Assembly (NCBI GenBank): GCA_038874435.1
Contig: JAVZCK010000001.1
Location: forward strand, 90,255-154,254
Direction: 5' to 3'
Source of the DNA: Thermoplasmata archaeon
GTDB taxonomy: Archaea; Thermoplasmatota; Thermoplasmata; Lutacidiplasmatales; SKW197
Length of the DNA: 64,000 bases
Shown: positions 52,087-61,921 of the stretch, in pieces
How positions within the stretch are numbered: position 1 is the stretch's first letter
How the letters are laid out: each line of letters starts with the position of its first letter
Made by a program: the position numbers and the translations under genes
Notes under the pieces: generated by a model
The model's database searches: none
Told to the model about the DNA's origin: nothing
What the model saw: the letters and a program-made list of their open reading frames with translations, nothing else

Positions 52087-55000
52087 CTACAGTTTCCCAA
52101 TTTCCTCTCCCACCCTCTCCGCCCACACCTTATTCCCAATCTTCTCAAAGAAAGCCAGTGCTTTCTCAAGCAACCCCCTGTCTCTCCTCAGCCTCCCGAG
52201 CTCAAACAAGGTCTTGTGGTAATCTGTGTCAAGCCTGCCAATACTTTCGTAAATCTCAACCGCCTTTGCCAGTGCTTTCTCTCCCTCAGCAAAATTCCCC
52301 TCAGCCACAAGAAGTTTCCCAGACACTGTGAGGAAACTAGCTTCTAGTTCTTTTGAACCGAGCTCGCTGACAATTCCCTTTGCCTCCTCAAGAGTTTTTC
52401 TGCATCTCTCAAAATCCTTTAATGCAAGAAAACACGCTGCCATTCCCAGCAATCCCTCGCACAATCTTGACTTATCTCCGATTTTTTCAGCAAGGTCAAT
52501 ACTTTTTGTGAGGAATTCTAATGCCTTCTCGTAGGAGCCTTTGTCCTGATAGAAAAGTCCTATGTTGTTGTAGGAAAGGGCAATGCCCCACACATCCCCG
52601 ATTTTCTCACTCAATTCCAGGCTCTTTGTGTAAAACTCTAGTGCTTTTTCATACTCCCCTTTATCACGATAGATAACTCCAATGTTGTGGTAGGAAAGGG
52701 CAATGCCCCCCACATTCCCGATTTTCTCTTTCAATTCCAGGCTCTTTGTGTAAAATTCCAGTGCTTTCTCATACTCCCCTTTATCGTGATAGAGAAGCCC
52801 AATGTTGTTGTAGAAAGTGGCAATGCCCCACAAATCCCCGATTTTCTCTCTCAATTCCAGGCTCTTTGTGTAAAATTCCAGTGCTTTCTCATACTCCCCT
52901 TTCTCCTGATAGATAATCCCAATGTTGTTGTAGGATGTGGCAATGCCCCACAAATCCCCGATTTTCTCTCTCAATTCCAGGCTCTTTGTGTAAAACTCCA
53001 GTGCCTTCTCGTAATCTCCTTTGTCATCATATATAATGCCAATGTTATTGTATGTGCCCGCAAGCCCACGCAAATTCTTGATTTTTTCTCTGATGGCCAG
53101 AGCTTCGAAAAGCAATTCAAGAGATTTCTGGAAATCTCCAAGATCAGAATAGCATGTACCTATCCTATGGATCGCATTTGCCTTTTCTTTTTCTGCATTT
53201 GCTTTTTCAAACACCTGCCTGGCTTTTTCCTGGCACTCAATTGCCTGCCTGTATTCTCCTTTTCGCTCATACACAAGGCCTTCTGCACTCCACAATCTTG
53301 CAAGTTCAAGTGCTGCCTTTGGAACACCAGAAAGCACTCTTTCTCCTTGTTCTGCCTCTGCCATTGCCTTCTCGTAATCTCCTTTTTGAATGTAAATCTC
53401 ACATCGCATTCTGTAGCTTTTTCCTGCTTCAACTGGTTTTTCTGCTATCAACGCTGCAATCCTGATTTTAAGCATCTCCAGTGCTTCATCATAGTTCCCA
53501 GTTAGCTCAAGTACCTCTGCAAGTTCCTCCATAACCTGAAGTTTCAGTTCCTTGTAGCCCTCTTTCTCGCCCATTGCTTCCAGCACTGCTCTGTAAAACC
53601 TTATTGCTTCCTCATTTGCAAACCTCTTCTTTGCCAGTTTCCCTGCCGGTAGTCCATACTCAACCACCTTTTCTGCCAGTCCTGCCCTGCTGTAGTGATA
53701 GACAATGCCCCCTGCCACCTCTGCCTTCCCTGCCCTGTATTCCTCCTCAAGGATTTTGCCAGCAATCTCATGATAGAGGGTTTTTAGCTCCTCGCCAAGC
53801 TCCGCATAAAGCACCTCCCTGATTTTCCCGTGCTCAAACCTGTATTTTTCTTTTAATGCACGGATAAGCCTGTGCACTCGCTCTATTGCAACAAGCAGCT
53901 TCACTACCTGCATTCTGTTGAGTTCTGTTATTCTTGCAAGCAAATGCGAGGTGAACTCCTCGCCAAGCACACTTGCTGCATCCAGCAATTCTCTCTCCTC
54001 TCTTGCCAGTCGCTGCAAGCGTCTGAGCACGACCTCGTAGATTCTTTTTGGAATCTGCATTGTTGCTAAGTTGTAATGCCATTCGTCCCTGTCAAAATAC
54101 AGCTGTTTCTCCTCGTATAGGTTCTTCAGAATTTCAATCACAAAGAATGCATTCCCCTCTGTCTCGGTGTAAATTTTTTCTGTGAATTCTGGGTTTATCT
54201 CAGTGCCAAGGACATGGCAGATGAGCGCATGGCATCCTTCCTTGTCCAGCCTTTTCAACTCAATCTTCTCGAGCAACTCTTCCTTCTCCATCTTCTCCAT
54301 TGCCTCAACAAGCTGGTGCACCCTGCCATCATACCTTGCCACAATCTCCTCACTTCTGTAGGTGCCAAGCATCAGCACCCTGGTTTTCCTTGTATTCCTG
54401 GCTATGTAATGGAGCATTGCAAGGCTGGAAGGGTCGCTCCACTGCAAATCGTCTATGAAAATCAGAACTGGTTTCTGCTCCGCCTTTCTCTGCAGACCCC
54501 TTGCCACATTCTCAAACAAATTTGCCTGGCGAATCCTTGCATCCTCCTCTGCATAATCAATGCCCTCGTACTTTCCTGAGAGAAACAATCCCTTGAGCCT
54601 CTCTTCAATCCCAGCAATCTGTGCTCCTTGGCTGCTTGCAATTGCACCAGCAAACTCCTTCTCAATTGTTTCAAGCAACTCCCGCATCTCTGAAATCAGA
54701 TACTCGTTCTCTCTACCTGTGGTTACTGCAACAAGGTTCAGCAACCTGCCAGGCACATTTGTTATGTGAAAATTTCCATAGCCCATGTGGCCAATCTCCT
54801 CTCTCGTTTCTTTTTTCTGCATCTGCGAGACAGAGTCCTTCACAAAGGTTTCAACTGCTGTCACCATCCCCATGAAGATGTCAGCATCAATTGCCTCCTG
54901 TCGCTCCTGCTTCGCAACAATCACTCCACCCTTGTTCACAGCATAGAGTGCCTCAATCCTTGGCGGCTTTGTTTCTGTGAGCAGATGGTCCAGCCCTGCA

Positions 55001-55254
55001 TCTCTCAGCACTGCGGAAACAGGTGTGTAGGGTGCCAGGGACTCAAGAAAGCACTGGCCTCTGAAGACCTGAAATCCCTCTTGTCCAGCGACGCTGAGGA
55101 GTTCCTCCACAAGCCGTGTCTTGCCAACTCCGCTCTCGCCAGCAATAAAAACTGTTGAGCCAATGCTCTGCTTTGCGTTTTCAAGCTTCTGCTTCAGAAT
55201 CTCAAACTCTTTCTCTCTAGCAACAAACTTTGGCGGTAATCTAAGTGGGGACAC
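52087..55254 (-). CDS. Large STAND-like ATPase with inserted sensor-like domain and TPR array
   Basis: A 1055-residue cytoplasmic protein. Walker A GESGVGKT is at 39-46 and Walker B VLIFIDD with LQWSD at 263-273. Between them, at about 98-202, is the same extra domain as in the 15286 protein (IEALYAVNKGGVIVAK ... YGNFHITNVPGRLLNLVAVTTG). EGNAFFVIEI marks the ATPase end, a winged-helix-like part follows, then over a dozen TPRs. Four of the TPRs are nearly identical (GEYEKALEFYTKSLEL). The start overlaps the HPr-kinase-like gene by 14 bases, so it is the last gene of a three-gene operon. Role: an ATP-switch signalling hub; target unknown. Confidence 0.9.
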   Translation of the reverse strand: MSPLRLPPKFVAREKEFEILKQKLENAKQSIGSTVFIAGESGVGKTRLVEELLSVAGQEGFQVFRGQCFLESLAPYTPVSAVLRDAGLDHLLTETKPPRIEALYAVNKGGVIVAKQERQEAIDADIFMGMVTAVETFVKDSVSQMQKKETREEIGHMGYGNFHITNVPGRLLNLVAVTTGRENEYLISEMRELLETIEKEFAGAIASSQGAQIAGIEERLKGLFLSGKYEGIDYAEEDARIRQANLFENVARGLQRKAEQKPVLIFIDDLQWSDPSSLAMLHYIARNTRKTRVLMLGTYRSEEIVARYDGRVHQLVEAMEKMEKEELLEKIELKRLDKEGCHALICHVLGTEINPEFTEKIYTETEGNAFFVIEILKNLYEEKQLYFDRDEWHYNLATMQIPKRIYEVVLRRLQRLAREERELLDAASVLGEEFTSHLLARITELNRMQVVKLLVAIERVHRLIRALKEKYRFEHGKIREVLYAELGEELKTLYHEIAGKILEEEYRAGKAEVAGGIVYHYSRAGLAEKVVEYGLPAGKLAKKRFANEEAIRFYRAVLEAMGEKEGYKELKLQVMEELAEVLELTGNYDEALEMLKIRIAALIAEKPVEAGKSYRMRCEIYIQKGDYEKAMAEAEQGERVLSGVPKAALELARLWSAEGLVYERKGEYRQAIECQEKARQVFEKANAEKEKANAIHRIGTCYSDLGDFQKSLELLFEALAIREKIKNLRGLAGTYNNIGIIYDDKGDYEKALEFYTKSLELREKIGDLWGIATSYNNIGIIYQEKGEYEKALEFYTKSLELREKIGDLWGIATFYNNIGLLYHDKGEYEKALEFYTKSLELKEKIGNVGGIALSYHNIGVIYRDKGEYEKALEFYTKSLELSEKIGDVWGIALSYNNIGLFYQDKGSYEKALEFLTKSIDLAEKIGDKSRLCEGLLGMAACFLALKDFERCRKTLEEAKGIVSELGSKELEASFLTVSGKLLVAEGNFAEGEKALAKAVEIYESIGRLDTDYHKTLFELGRLRRDRGLLEKALAFFEKIGNKVWAERVGEEIGKL
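52561..53040. repeat. Four 120-bp tandem DNA repeats (TPR units)
   Basis: Units 52561-52680, 52681-52800, 52801-52920 and 52921-53040 keep an exact 120-base period (40 codons) with only scattered substitutions. Neighbouring TPRs are much more diverged. This marks recent expansion or gene conversion inside the 1055-residue ATPase gene. Confidence 0.95.
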
Positions 55255-56206
55255 TCAATCCACCATTCTTCACAAGTTTCCTTATCCTTTCTTGGGTTTC
55301 TGCTGGAGGAAGCACTGTATTTACAAGCCAGACATCAGTGGTTGAGAACAAATTCTTGAAAAAGTTCACTCTCAGCCCTGTCTTTCGCTCATCCGTAACC
55401 AGCAAATGTGGATTGCAGAATGAATGTTGCTTCAGGTAGTCCACACCCTCACCTGGCGTCAATTTTCTTATGATTTCCTTATCCTCGGGGTCTCGTTTCA
55501 ACAGTATAACACTCTTGAGCACAGTGCTTTCCCGCACATGCGCCTTTCCCAGCAACCAGCGTATGTCTGCCACCCCACGCCCCTCCTTATCCAAATCCAC
55601 CTTTTCCACGAGGTAATGATATTCTGGCCATATCCTGCTTAAATCGTCCCTGATGTAACAGTTCTTTTCAGAGGTGTAAGCAACAAATTCATCACCAAAA
55701 TTTCTCACAAAATGCCAGTCATCAGAGATAAGTTTCACACCTTTCATTTGCAAAAGTCCGAAAGCATGTGTGGTTTTACCAGTGCCAGAAGGTGCAATAA
55801 TAGAAACGCCTCTACCATCAACATCGAGGCAGGCACCATGGATTGAATAGATGCCATGCTCATCCTCCAGCACATCACCAGCAACACCCAGTGCAATGCT
55901 TTTCACATAGCCATAGTAGCCCAAATTGAAAAGGAAGGCGGTGTTGGTGTAGGGGTCGTAAAGCACTCTTTCAGTATCGCCCTCTTTAAAGGTGTAGTAA
56001 GCAATCACGCGTCCATGGGACTTTATGAACTCACTCATGAAATAGAAATTATCCTCCCACATGTCCTTAATCCGTTTTGAATTTGTGTAAAGCTTGATGC
56101 AGATGCCGTGCAGATGCGCTTTTCGCTCATACAGCAACTTATCCTTCAACTCCTCAAAGATTCTATCTTTTTCCTCTGGCGAAATCAATTCTACCTTGTA
56201 ACCCAT
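55241..56206 (-). CDS. HPr kinase/phosphorylase-like P-loop protein
   Basis: A 321-residue protein. The C-terminal two thirds resemble the HprK catalytic domain: IHGACLDVDGRGVSIIAPSGTGKTTHAF (given here as the HGA strand plus the P-loop APSGTGKTT), a following LISDDWHF like the HprK acidic loop, and a Lys/Arg-rich end. The N-terminal third is unrecognised. HprK proper phosphorylates serine in HPr; no HPr or PTS gene is seen here, so this is probably a different small-molecule or protein kinase. A GGTGAGA ribosome site precedes the ATG. It overlaps the ATPase-TPR gene and follows the carbonic anhydrase-like gene by 8 bases. Confidence 0.75.
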   Translation of the reverse strand: MGYKVELISPEEKDRIFEELKDKLLYERKAHLHGICIKLYTNSKRIKDMWEDNFYFMSEFIKSHGRVIAYYTFKEGDTERVLYDPYTNTAFLFNLGYYGYVKSIALGVAGDVLEDEHGIYSIHGACLDVDGRGVSIIAPSGTGKTTHAFGLLQMKGVKLISDDWHFVRNFGDEFVAYTSEKNCYIRDDLSRIWPEYHYLVEKVDLDKEGRGVADIRWLLGKAHVRESTVLKSVILLKRDPEDKEIIRKLTPGEGVDYLKQHSFCNPHLLVTDERKTGLRVNFFKNLFSTTDVWLVNTVLPPAETQERIRKLVKNGGLSVPT

Positions 56207-56214
56207 CTTCTCAC

Positions 56215-56757
56215 CTACTCAATTTTCACAAGCCCTTCTTTGTATCTAAGGCAAAGGCCAGCATAAATTTCTTTGAACTGGAGCCAGGTCTTTTTGTATT
56301 CCTCATCAATTTTGCCAATAACCTTTGCTGGCACACCAACGGCAATGTTCTCATCTGGAATTTCCTGGTTGTTTTTCACAACTGCACCTTCGCCAATGAC
56401 TGCCCAAACACCAACCTTTGCAAAGTCGCTTACAATGCTCCCCATTCCTATGACCGCATAATCCTTTACTTCTGCGGTGTGAACAATTGCGCCGTGGCCA
56501 ACAGTAACATAGTTGCCAATCCTGGTTTCCATGGTTGGTCTAGCATGCACTACACAGTTTTCCTGAATTGAGGTGCAATTTCCAATAACAATTTTTCCAT
56601 AATCACCTTTGATTTTTGCACCAGGGGCAATAAAGCATCTCTCGCCAATTTCCACATCTCCAATAATTGTGGCATCACTGGCTATGTAGCTTGAGCCATC
56701 TATCTTCGGCTTCCTTCCCTCAAAAGAATAGACTGCCATGGAAAAAGGAAATTTCAT
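56215..56757 (-). CDS. Gamma carbonic anhydrase-like left-handed beta-helix protein
   Basis: A 180-residue hexapeptide-repeat protein (ATIIGDVEIGERCFIAPGAKIKGDYG and so on) forming a left-handed beta helix. Metal ligands are probably in VHARPT and VGHGAIVH. Family members are trimeric, zinc- or iron-dependent and include true carbonic anhydrases and inactive relatives. A shorter start at 56739 is possible. It is the first gene of the operon with the HPr-kinase-like and ATPase-TPR genes. Confidence 0.9.
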   Translation of the reverse strand: MKFPFSMAVYSFEGRKPKIDGSSYIASDATIIGDVEIGERCFIAPGAKIKGDYGKIVIGNCTSIQENCVVHARPTMETRIGNYVTVGHGAIVHTAEVKDYAVIGMGSIVSDFAKVGVWAVIGEGAVVKNNQEIPDENIAVGVPAKVIGKIDEEYKKTWLQFKEIYAGLCLRYKEGLVKIE

Positions 56758-56868
56758 TATGGTAATTAAGGTTTCCTTTCAGTGCCTGTGAAATCTGGAG
56801 CCATTTAACAACTTTTAAATATCACTTGAAAGATGTCTTGTGCATATGATAAAACGGAGGAGAAATAA

Positions 56869-59800
56869 ATGAGGAAAAAACTCGGTTTTGGAGTTCTCGT
56901 CCTTTTCGGAGTGACTGCTGTGTTGTTTTCTCTGCTAACATCTGCGATGTTCCAGGTGCAAACTGTGATGGCTGAAAACCCAAGAGAGATGAAAGACACA
57001 ACCAAACTTCCAAACACATGGACACCTAAAATCCTTCATCCATCAGAGCGTTACGGACATGCAATGGCTTATGCCCCTGATTTTGATTTTATTCTGATGT
57101 TTGGAGGTTACAATAGTTCTGGTTATCTTGGAGATGCCTGGATTTTCTATCCGTCAAATGGCACATGGCATCAACAGACAGCCCTCACATCACCCCAGGC
57201 AAGGAGTTATGGTGGACTTGCATATGACACTGATGCTAAAAAATTTGTGTTGTTTGGAGGCTACAATGGCTCTGCTTATCTTGACGATACCTGGTGTTTC
57301 GACCCAACAACAAAAAACTGGACAATGCTCTGGCCCTCTACAAAACCCTCTCCAAGGGCATACTTCGGAATGACCCATGTCCTGAATCTGGGCGTTGTGG
57401 TTCATGGGGGTTATGATGGTTCAAATCAACTTGCTGACTTATGGATTTATAATTCCTCCACAAATGTGTGGACACCAAAATATACGCCACCATCACCAAG
57501 GTATGGCTATGCATGTGCAGCAATCCCAGTCAGAAACGCCATGTTTTTGTTTGGCGGTTACTCAACCAATTATGTGGGGGACACCTGGTTGTATTTTTTC
57601 ACAAACAACACATGGGTTAATCTCACAAATCCCACCTCGCCTTCTCCAAGGGTATATCCTGCTCTGACTTATGATGCTGTGAACGATGTGGTCATTCTGT
57701 TCGGTGGTTATGACGGCACCAATTATTTAGCTGACACCTGGGTTTACGATTTTGCCCAGAGTAAATGGATAAATAAGATGCCTGGCAGTAGCCCAGAAGG
57801 AAGGTCACAGGCAGGATGTGCATTCATTGAGGAAAGTGGAGTTTTGTTGCTTTATGGCGGTTACAATGGGCTGTATCTTGCAGATACCTGGATATACAAT
57901 TATTCTGCGAACACCTGGACAGCAAAACTTGTTCCACCTGCTGCAAGGTATGGATATATGATGGCCTACAGCCCGCATCAGAACCTCTTCGTAGTTTTTG
58001 GTGGCTATGCGACAAATTACAGGGCAGATACCTGGCATTACTATCCTGCTAACAACACCTGGGCAAATGTCAGTCCCACGGTCTCTCCCTCAGCAAGATA
58101 TTATGCAGGCTTTACTTACGACGAAAATGCTCAGAAGTTTATTTTGTTCGGCGGCTACGATGGCACGAACTATCTCAATGACATCTGGGTTTATGACGCT
58201 GTTTCCAGAACATGGACACAGCGGTTTCCCTCACCCACACCACCAGCAAGATACAGATGCGAGTTAGTGTATGACAATATAAATAAAGTGAATGTGCTCT
58301 TTGGTGGCTACACAGCCCAATCACCCACATATCTCAACGATGTCTGGCTTTATAACTACTCTGCAAACACCTGGACGCCAAGGTACGCACCACCCACAGC
58401 AAGATATGGCTATTCTATTGTATATCACGAATCTGCCCAGAAATTTGTGTTGTTTGGGGGCTACGATGGAATAGCCAAGGGAGACACCTGGATTTATGAC
58501 CCTTCAACAGGCACATGGGCAAATGTGACGCCTGCAACTTCACCACCATCACGCTACTATGGGGCAATGGCGTACGATGATAGTACGCAACAAATCCTGC
58601 TTTTCGGTGGCTATACTGGCAGTGCCTATCTCTCGGATACCTGGGTTTACAATCTGACCACGAACGCATGGACGCAGAAGCTTCCGGGCATTGCACCACC
58701 AGGAAGAGAGAGCAGCACTCTTGTTTATAATTCATCTGCAAATTGCTTCATTCTGTTTGGAGGTTACAATGGTACATACTTCAACGATACATGGACATAC
58801 ACAGTTTCTACAAACACATGGACAAACCAATCTCCAACTACATCCCCTCCTGCAAGAAACGCCCATGGAATGGTGTATGACCCAGTTTCCACCACAACCA
58901 TAATCTTTGGTGGCTATAGTGGAAGTTACCTCAATGATTTATGGACTTATGATTTGGTAGCAAACACCTGGGTGCAGAAGACACAGAGCACAAAACCCTC
59001 TATAAGAGGGCGTATGGGATTTACATTTGACACCACGACAGGGTTGGCAGTGCTTTTTGGTGGGTATGACGGAAGCACAAGGTTATCCGATACATGGCTA
59101 TATTCTGTCTCCTCAAATTCCTGGACGAACGCAAATCCATCAACACCAGTTCCATCTGGAAGAAGCAGTATCTCAATTGCTGGCAATGGGAAAATCTATC
59201 TTTTCAGTGGTTACCCTGGTTATTCACCATATCTCAACGACTTTTGGCATTATGAGATTCTAACAAATAAATGGACACCCGTTGTGCCAGTGGGAAGGTC
59301 AGGAGCCGGACTTGTGTCGCTCAGAAATGGTGACCTTCTTCTGTTTGGAGGATACTGCTATCATGGAAGCGGTTACCTCTCAGATACCTGGAAATATAAT
59401 GTTACCAGTAACGAATGGAACAAATTGGCGTCCAGCACAACGCCATCCGCCAGAGAGAGGATGGGCATGAGCTATATACAATCCCATGGAAAGGTGCTTT
59501 TGTTTGGTGGCTACTCTGGAACAGGATTGGGGGATACATGGGTGTTTGATACTGGTGCAAGCACATGGTCGCAGCTCTCACCCATCAGTTCACCGTTATC
59601 TAGGTATGGGCATAGGATTGTTTACGCGTCCGAAAATGATAAGATAATGTTGCTCAGTGGTTATAGTTATGCTGCGGGTGTGCCAATCCCAGACATGTTC
59701 TGGTATAATTATACAATAAACTCCTGGGAGGAAGTTATGCCATCTGGACGAAGCGGAACAAAATTAGTTTACCATGAAGCTGCAAAAGAACCAATTCTTT

Positions 59801-61914
59801 TTGGAGGTTTGGGAATAGATACATACAAGGCAGACACCTGGAGTTACAATATTACAGCAAATGCTTGGGTAAACAAGCTGCCATCTGGGAGTCCCAGTGG
59901 GAGAAGAAGTCATGGAATGACATACGATGCCACAACCCAACTCATAGTTCTGTTTGGAGGATACACTGGCTCTGCAAGCGACCTTACCTACATATATGAC
60001 TACAGCTCAAATACATGGACACAGCAATCGCCTTCTACAAAACCTGGTGTGAGATACTCTATTGAGCTTGTATATGATAATCACACAAACACAGTGCGGC
60101 TGTTTGGAGGATACACTGGCTCCTATAACCTTAACGATTTCTGGAGTTATTCTGTAACAAGTGTTTCCTGGTCAGAAACTGTGCCCTCTAAACGCTATTC
60201 CCATGGAATTGCCCATGCTGAAAATGTAAATCTTCTCGTGCTTTATGGAGGTTATGATGCTGTGAGAGGAAGCTTCACAGACACCTGGACATACACATTC
60301 TTAACAAACTCTTGGACTAAAGTGCAAACTGCAAATAATCCTGGTGTGAGGAGGTATTTTTCGTCTGTCTATGATAGTGCCAATGCGATGGTCGTTCTCT
60401 TTGGAGGTTATGAGGGCACATACGGAAAAAATGATACATGGTTGTTTAATCCAGTCACTAATGTCTGGGCGCAGCAAACCATGACCTATACACCACCTGG
60501 AAGATACGGATATGGTGTTAATTTTGACACTAACAGGAACAGAATATGGGTGTTTGGCGGTTATACTGGCAGTTATTATCTCAGCGACACCGTGTATCTT
60601 GCTTCCACTTCAAATTTATGGATGCCATTATACCCTGAACCCAGATATGGACATGGAATTGTTCACCATGAGGCGAAAGACCTGTTTGTGCTCTTTGGTG
60701 GCTTCCTTCAGAGCGGTGTGCGAAGCAGCGAAACCTGGGTTTACAACCATTCCTCAAATCGCTGGACACTCATGTTTTCAGATCCAGCACCCAGTGCTAG
60801 GACATACATGGGGCTTGTCTATGACCCTGACACAGAACTGATAGTGCTTTTTGGTGGTTATGGTGCGACAACTGGCTTAAATGATACATGGGTATATGAC
60901 ATAACAACGAACACATGGACAAGCAGGGTAAATTCGGGCGCTCCTTCACCACGGAACGGCCATGGGATGGTGTACGATACTGTAAACAAGAAAGTGCTGG
61001 TATTTGGTGGTTACAACACCAGTGGAAGCACCTACAATAACGAGACATGGGTTTACGATGTTAATACAAATGTCTGGACAAAGCAGAATCCTGCGGTTGC
61101 ACCTTTAGCCTGTGCATATTTTGCCTCTGCCTACGGGAATGGCCAATTCTTTATATTCGGGGGCGAGAGTAATTCTGGTTATCTGAACGATACATGGGCT
61201 TACTCACTTTCCACAAATACCTGGTCAAACCAGACCACTTTATCAGCACCAGCACGGAGAGGCAATGCGAGAATGTGTTTTGATAGTGAGAACAATGTGC
61301 TTATCCTTTTTGGTGGCTACGGAAACACAGGTTATTTTGGAGATACCTGGAGATACAATTTCACAGCAAACCAGTGGGTGAATCTAAACCCTTCAATCTC
61401 ACCACTTAGCAGAACTGGCCTCGCACTTGCATACGATACCAATACATCCACGGTTATTCTGTTCGGTGGCTATGGATACAGCAGATATCTGGCCGATGTA
61501 TGGGAGTACAACTACAACACCTCTGACCCTATCACAATTTATCACACACCATTTACAAGTGCACAGATAAATCAGCCAATAAATCTCTCTGCACATGTGG
61601 TGAGCAAGCGAAACATAACTGATGTGAAGCTCTACTACAAACCAACGAATGAGGATGTCTGGTATGCAATAGCAATGACAAGAGTTTCTGGCAACGCAAC
61701 GGACGGCTACTACAATGGCACAATTCCAGGACAAACAAGCACAGGGACATTGCTGTATTACATCACAGCAACTGATGAGAGCACATACTCACAATCAACA
61801 TCAACATACAATGTGGTCATTCAGCCAGTTGGTGAAATCGCAACAATGCTATGGTTCCCAGCCGTCTGCCTCTCCATCTTCTTCAGCATAAAAATCCGAA
61901 AACGGAAAACCTGA
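56869..61914 (+). CDS. Giant anchored surface protein of about 30 kelch repeats
   Basis: A 1681-residue protein. Signal peptide at 1-35, then about 30 kelch-type units of roughly 50 residues, each with (V/I)LFGGY and a following DTWVYD...NTW. After them comes one fibronectin/Ig-like domain (TIYHTPFTSAQINQPINLSA), and a C-terminal membrane helix (TMLWFPAVCLSIFFSI) with a basic tail. Kelch units make six- or seven-bladed propellers, so four or five propellers in a row are implied. Likely an adhesin or carbohydrate-binding surface protein. GGAGGAG precedes the ATG. It is convergent with the SplB-like gene, 7 bases apart. Confidence 0.9.
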   Translation: MRKKLGFGVLVLFGVTAVLFSLLTSAMFQVQTVMAENPREMKDTTKLPNTWTPKILHPSERYGHAMAYAPDFDFILMFGGYNSSGYLGDAWIFYPSNGTWHQQTALTSPQARSYGGLAYDTDAKKFVLFGGYNGSAYLDDTWCFDPTTKNWTMLWPSTKPSPRAYFGMTHVLNLGVVVHGGYDGSNQLADLWIYNSSTNVWTPKYTPPSPRYGYACAAIPVRNAMFLFGGYSTNYVGDTWLYFFTNNTWVNLTNPTSPSPRVYPALTYDAVNDVVILFGGYDGTNYLADTWVYDFAQSKWINKMPGSSPEGRSQAGCAFIEESGVLLLYGGYNGLYLADTWIYNYSANTWTAKLVPPAARYGYMMAYSPHQNLFVVFGGYATNYRADTWHYYPANNTWANVSPTVSPSARYYAGFTYDENAQKFILFGGYDGTNYLNDIWVYDAVSRTWTQRFPSPTPPARYRCELVYDNINKVNVLFGGYTAQSPTYLNDVWLYNYSANTWTPRYAPPTARYGYSIVYHESAQKFVLFGGYDGIAKGDTWIYDPSTGTWANVTPATSPPSRYYGAMAYDDSTQQILLFGGYTGSAYLSDTWVYNLTTNAWTQKLPGIAPPGRESSTLVYNSSANCFILFGGYNGTYFNDTWTYTVSTNTWTNQSPTTSPPARNAHGMVYDPVSTTTIIFGGYSGSYLNDLWTYDLVANTWVQKTQSTKPSIRGRMGFTFDTTTGLAVLFGGYDGSTRLSDTWLYSVSSNSWTNANPSTPVPSGRSSISIAGNGKIYLFSGYPGYSPYLNDFWHYEILTNKWTPVVPVGRSGAGLVSLRNGDLLLFGGYCYHGSGYLSDTWKYNVTSNEWNKLASSTTPSARERMGMSYIQSHGKVLLFGGYSGTGLGDTWVFDTGASTWSQLSPISSPLSRYGHRIVYASENDKIMLLSGYSYAAGVPIPDMFWYNYTINSWEEVMPSGRSGTKLVYHEAAKEPILFGGLGIDTYKADTWSYNITANAWVNKLPSGSPSGRRSHGMTYDATTQLIVLFGGYTGSASDLTYIYDYSSNTWTQQSPSTKPGVRYSIELVYDNHTNTVRLFGGYTGSYNLNDFWSYSVTSVSWSETVPSKRYSHGIAHAENVNLLVLYGGYDAVRGSFTDTWTYTFLTNSWTKVQTANNPGVRRYFSSVYDSANAMVVLFGGYEGTYGKNDTWLFNPVTNVWAQQTMTYTPPGRYGYGVNFDTNRNRIWVFGGYTGSYYLSDTVYLASTSNLWMPLYPEPRYGHGIVHHEAKDLFVLFGGFLQSGVRSSETWVYNHSSNRWTLMFSDPAPSARTYMGLVYDPDTELIVLFGGYGATTGLNDTWVYDITTNTWTSRVNSGAPSPRNGHGMVYDTVNKKVLVFGGYNTSGSTYNNETWVYDVNTNVWTKQNPAVAPLACAYFASAYGNGQFFIFGGESNSGYLNDTWAYSLSTNTWSNQTTLSAPARRGNARMCFDSENNVLILFGGYGNTGYFGDTWRYNFTANQWVNLNPSISPLSRTGLALAYDTNTSTVILFGGYGYSRYLADVWEYNYNTSDPITIYHTPFTSAQINQPINLSAHVVSKRNITDVKLYYKPTNEDVWYAIAMTRVSGNATDGYYNGTIPGQTSTGTLLYYITATDESTYSQSTSTYNVVIQPVGEIATMLWFPAVCLSIFFSIKIRKRKT

Positions 61915-61921
61915 ACCAAGG

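Noticed and set aside
52687..53505. A 272-codon plus-strand frame through the TPR gene
   Set aside because: It is kept open by the 120-bp repeats of the minus-strand ATPase gene, has no ribosome site or recognised domain, and repeats itself with the same period.
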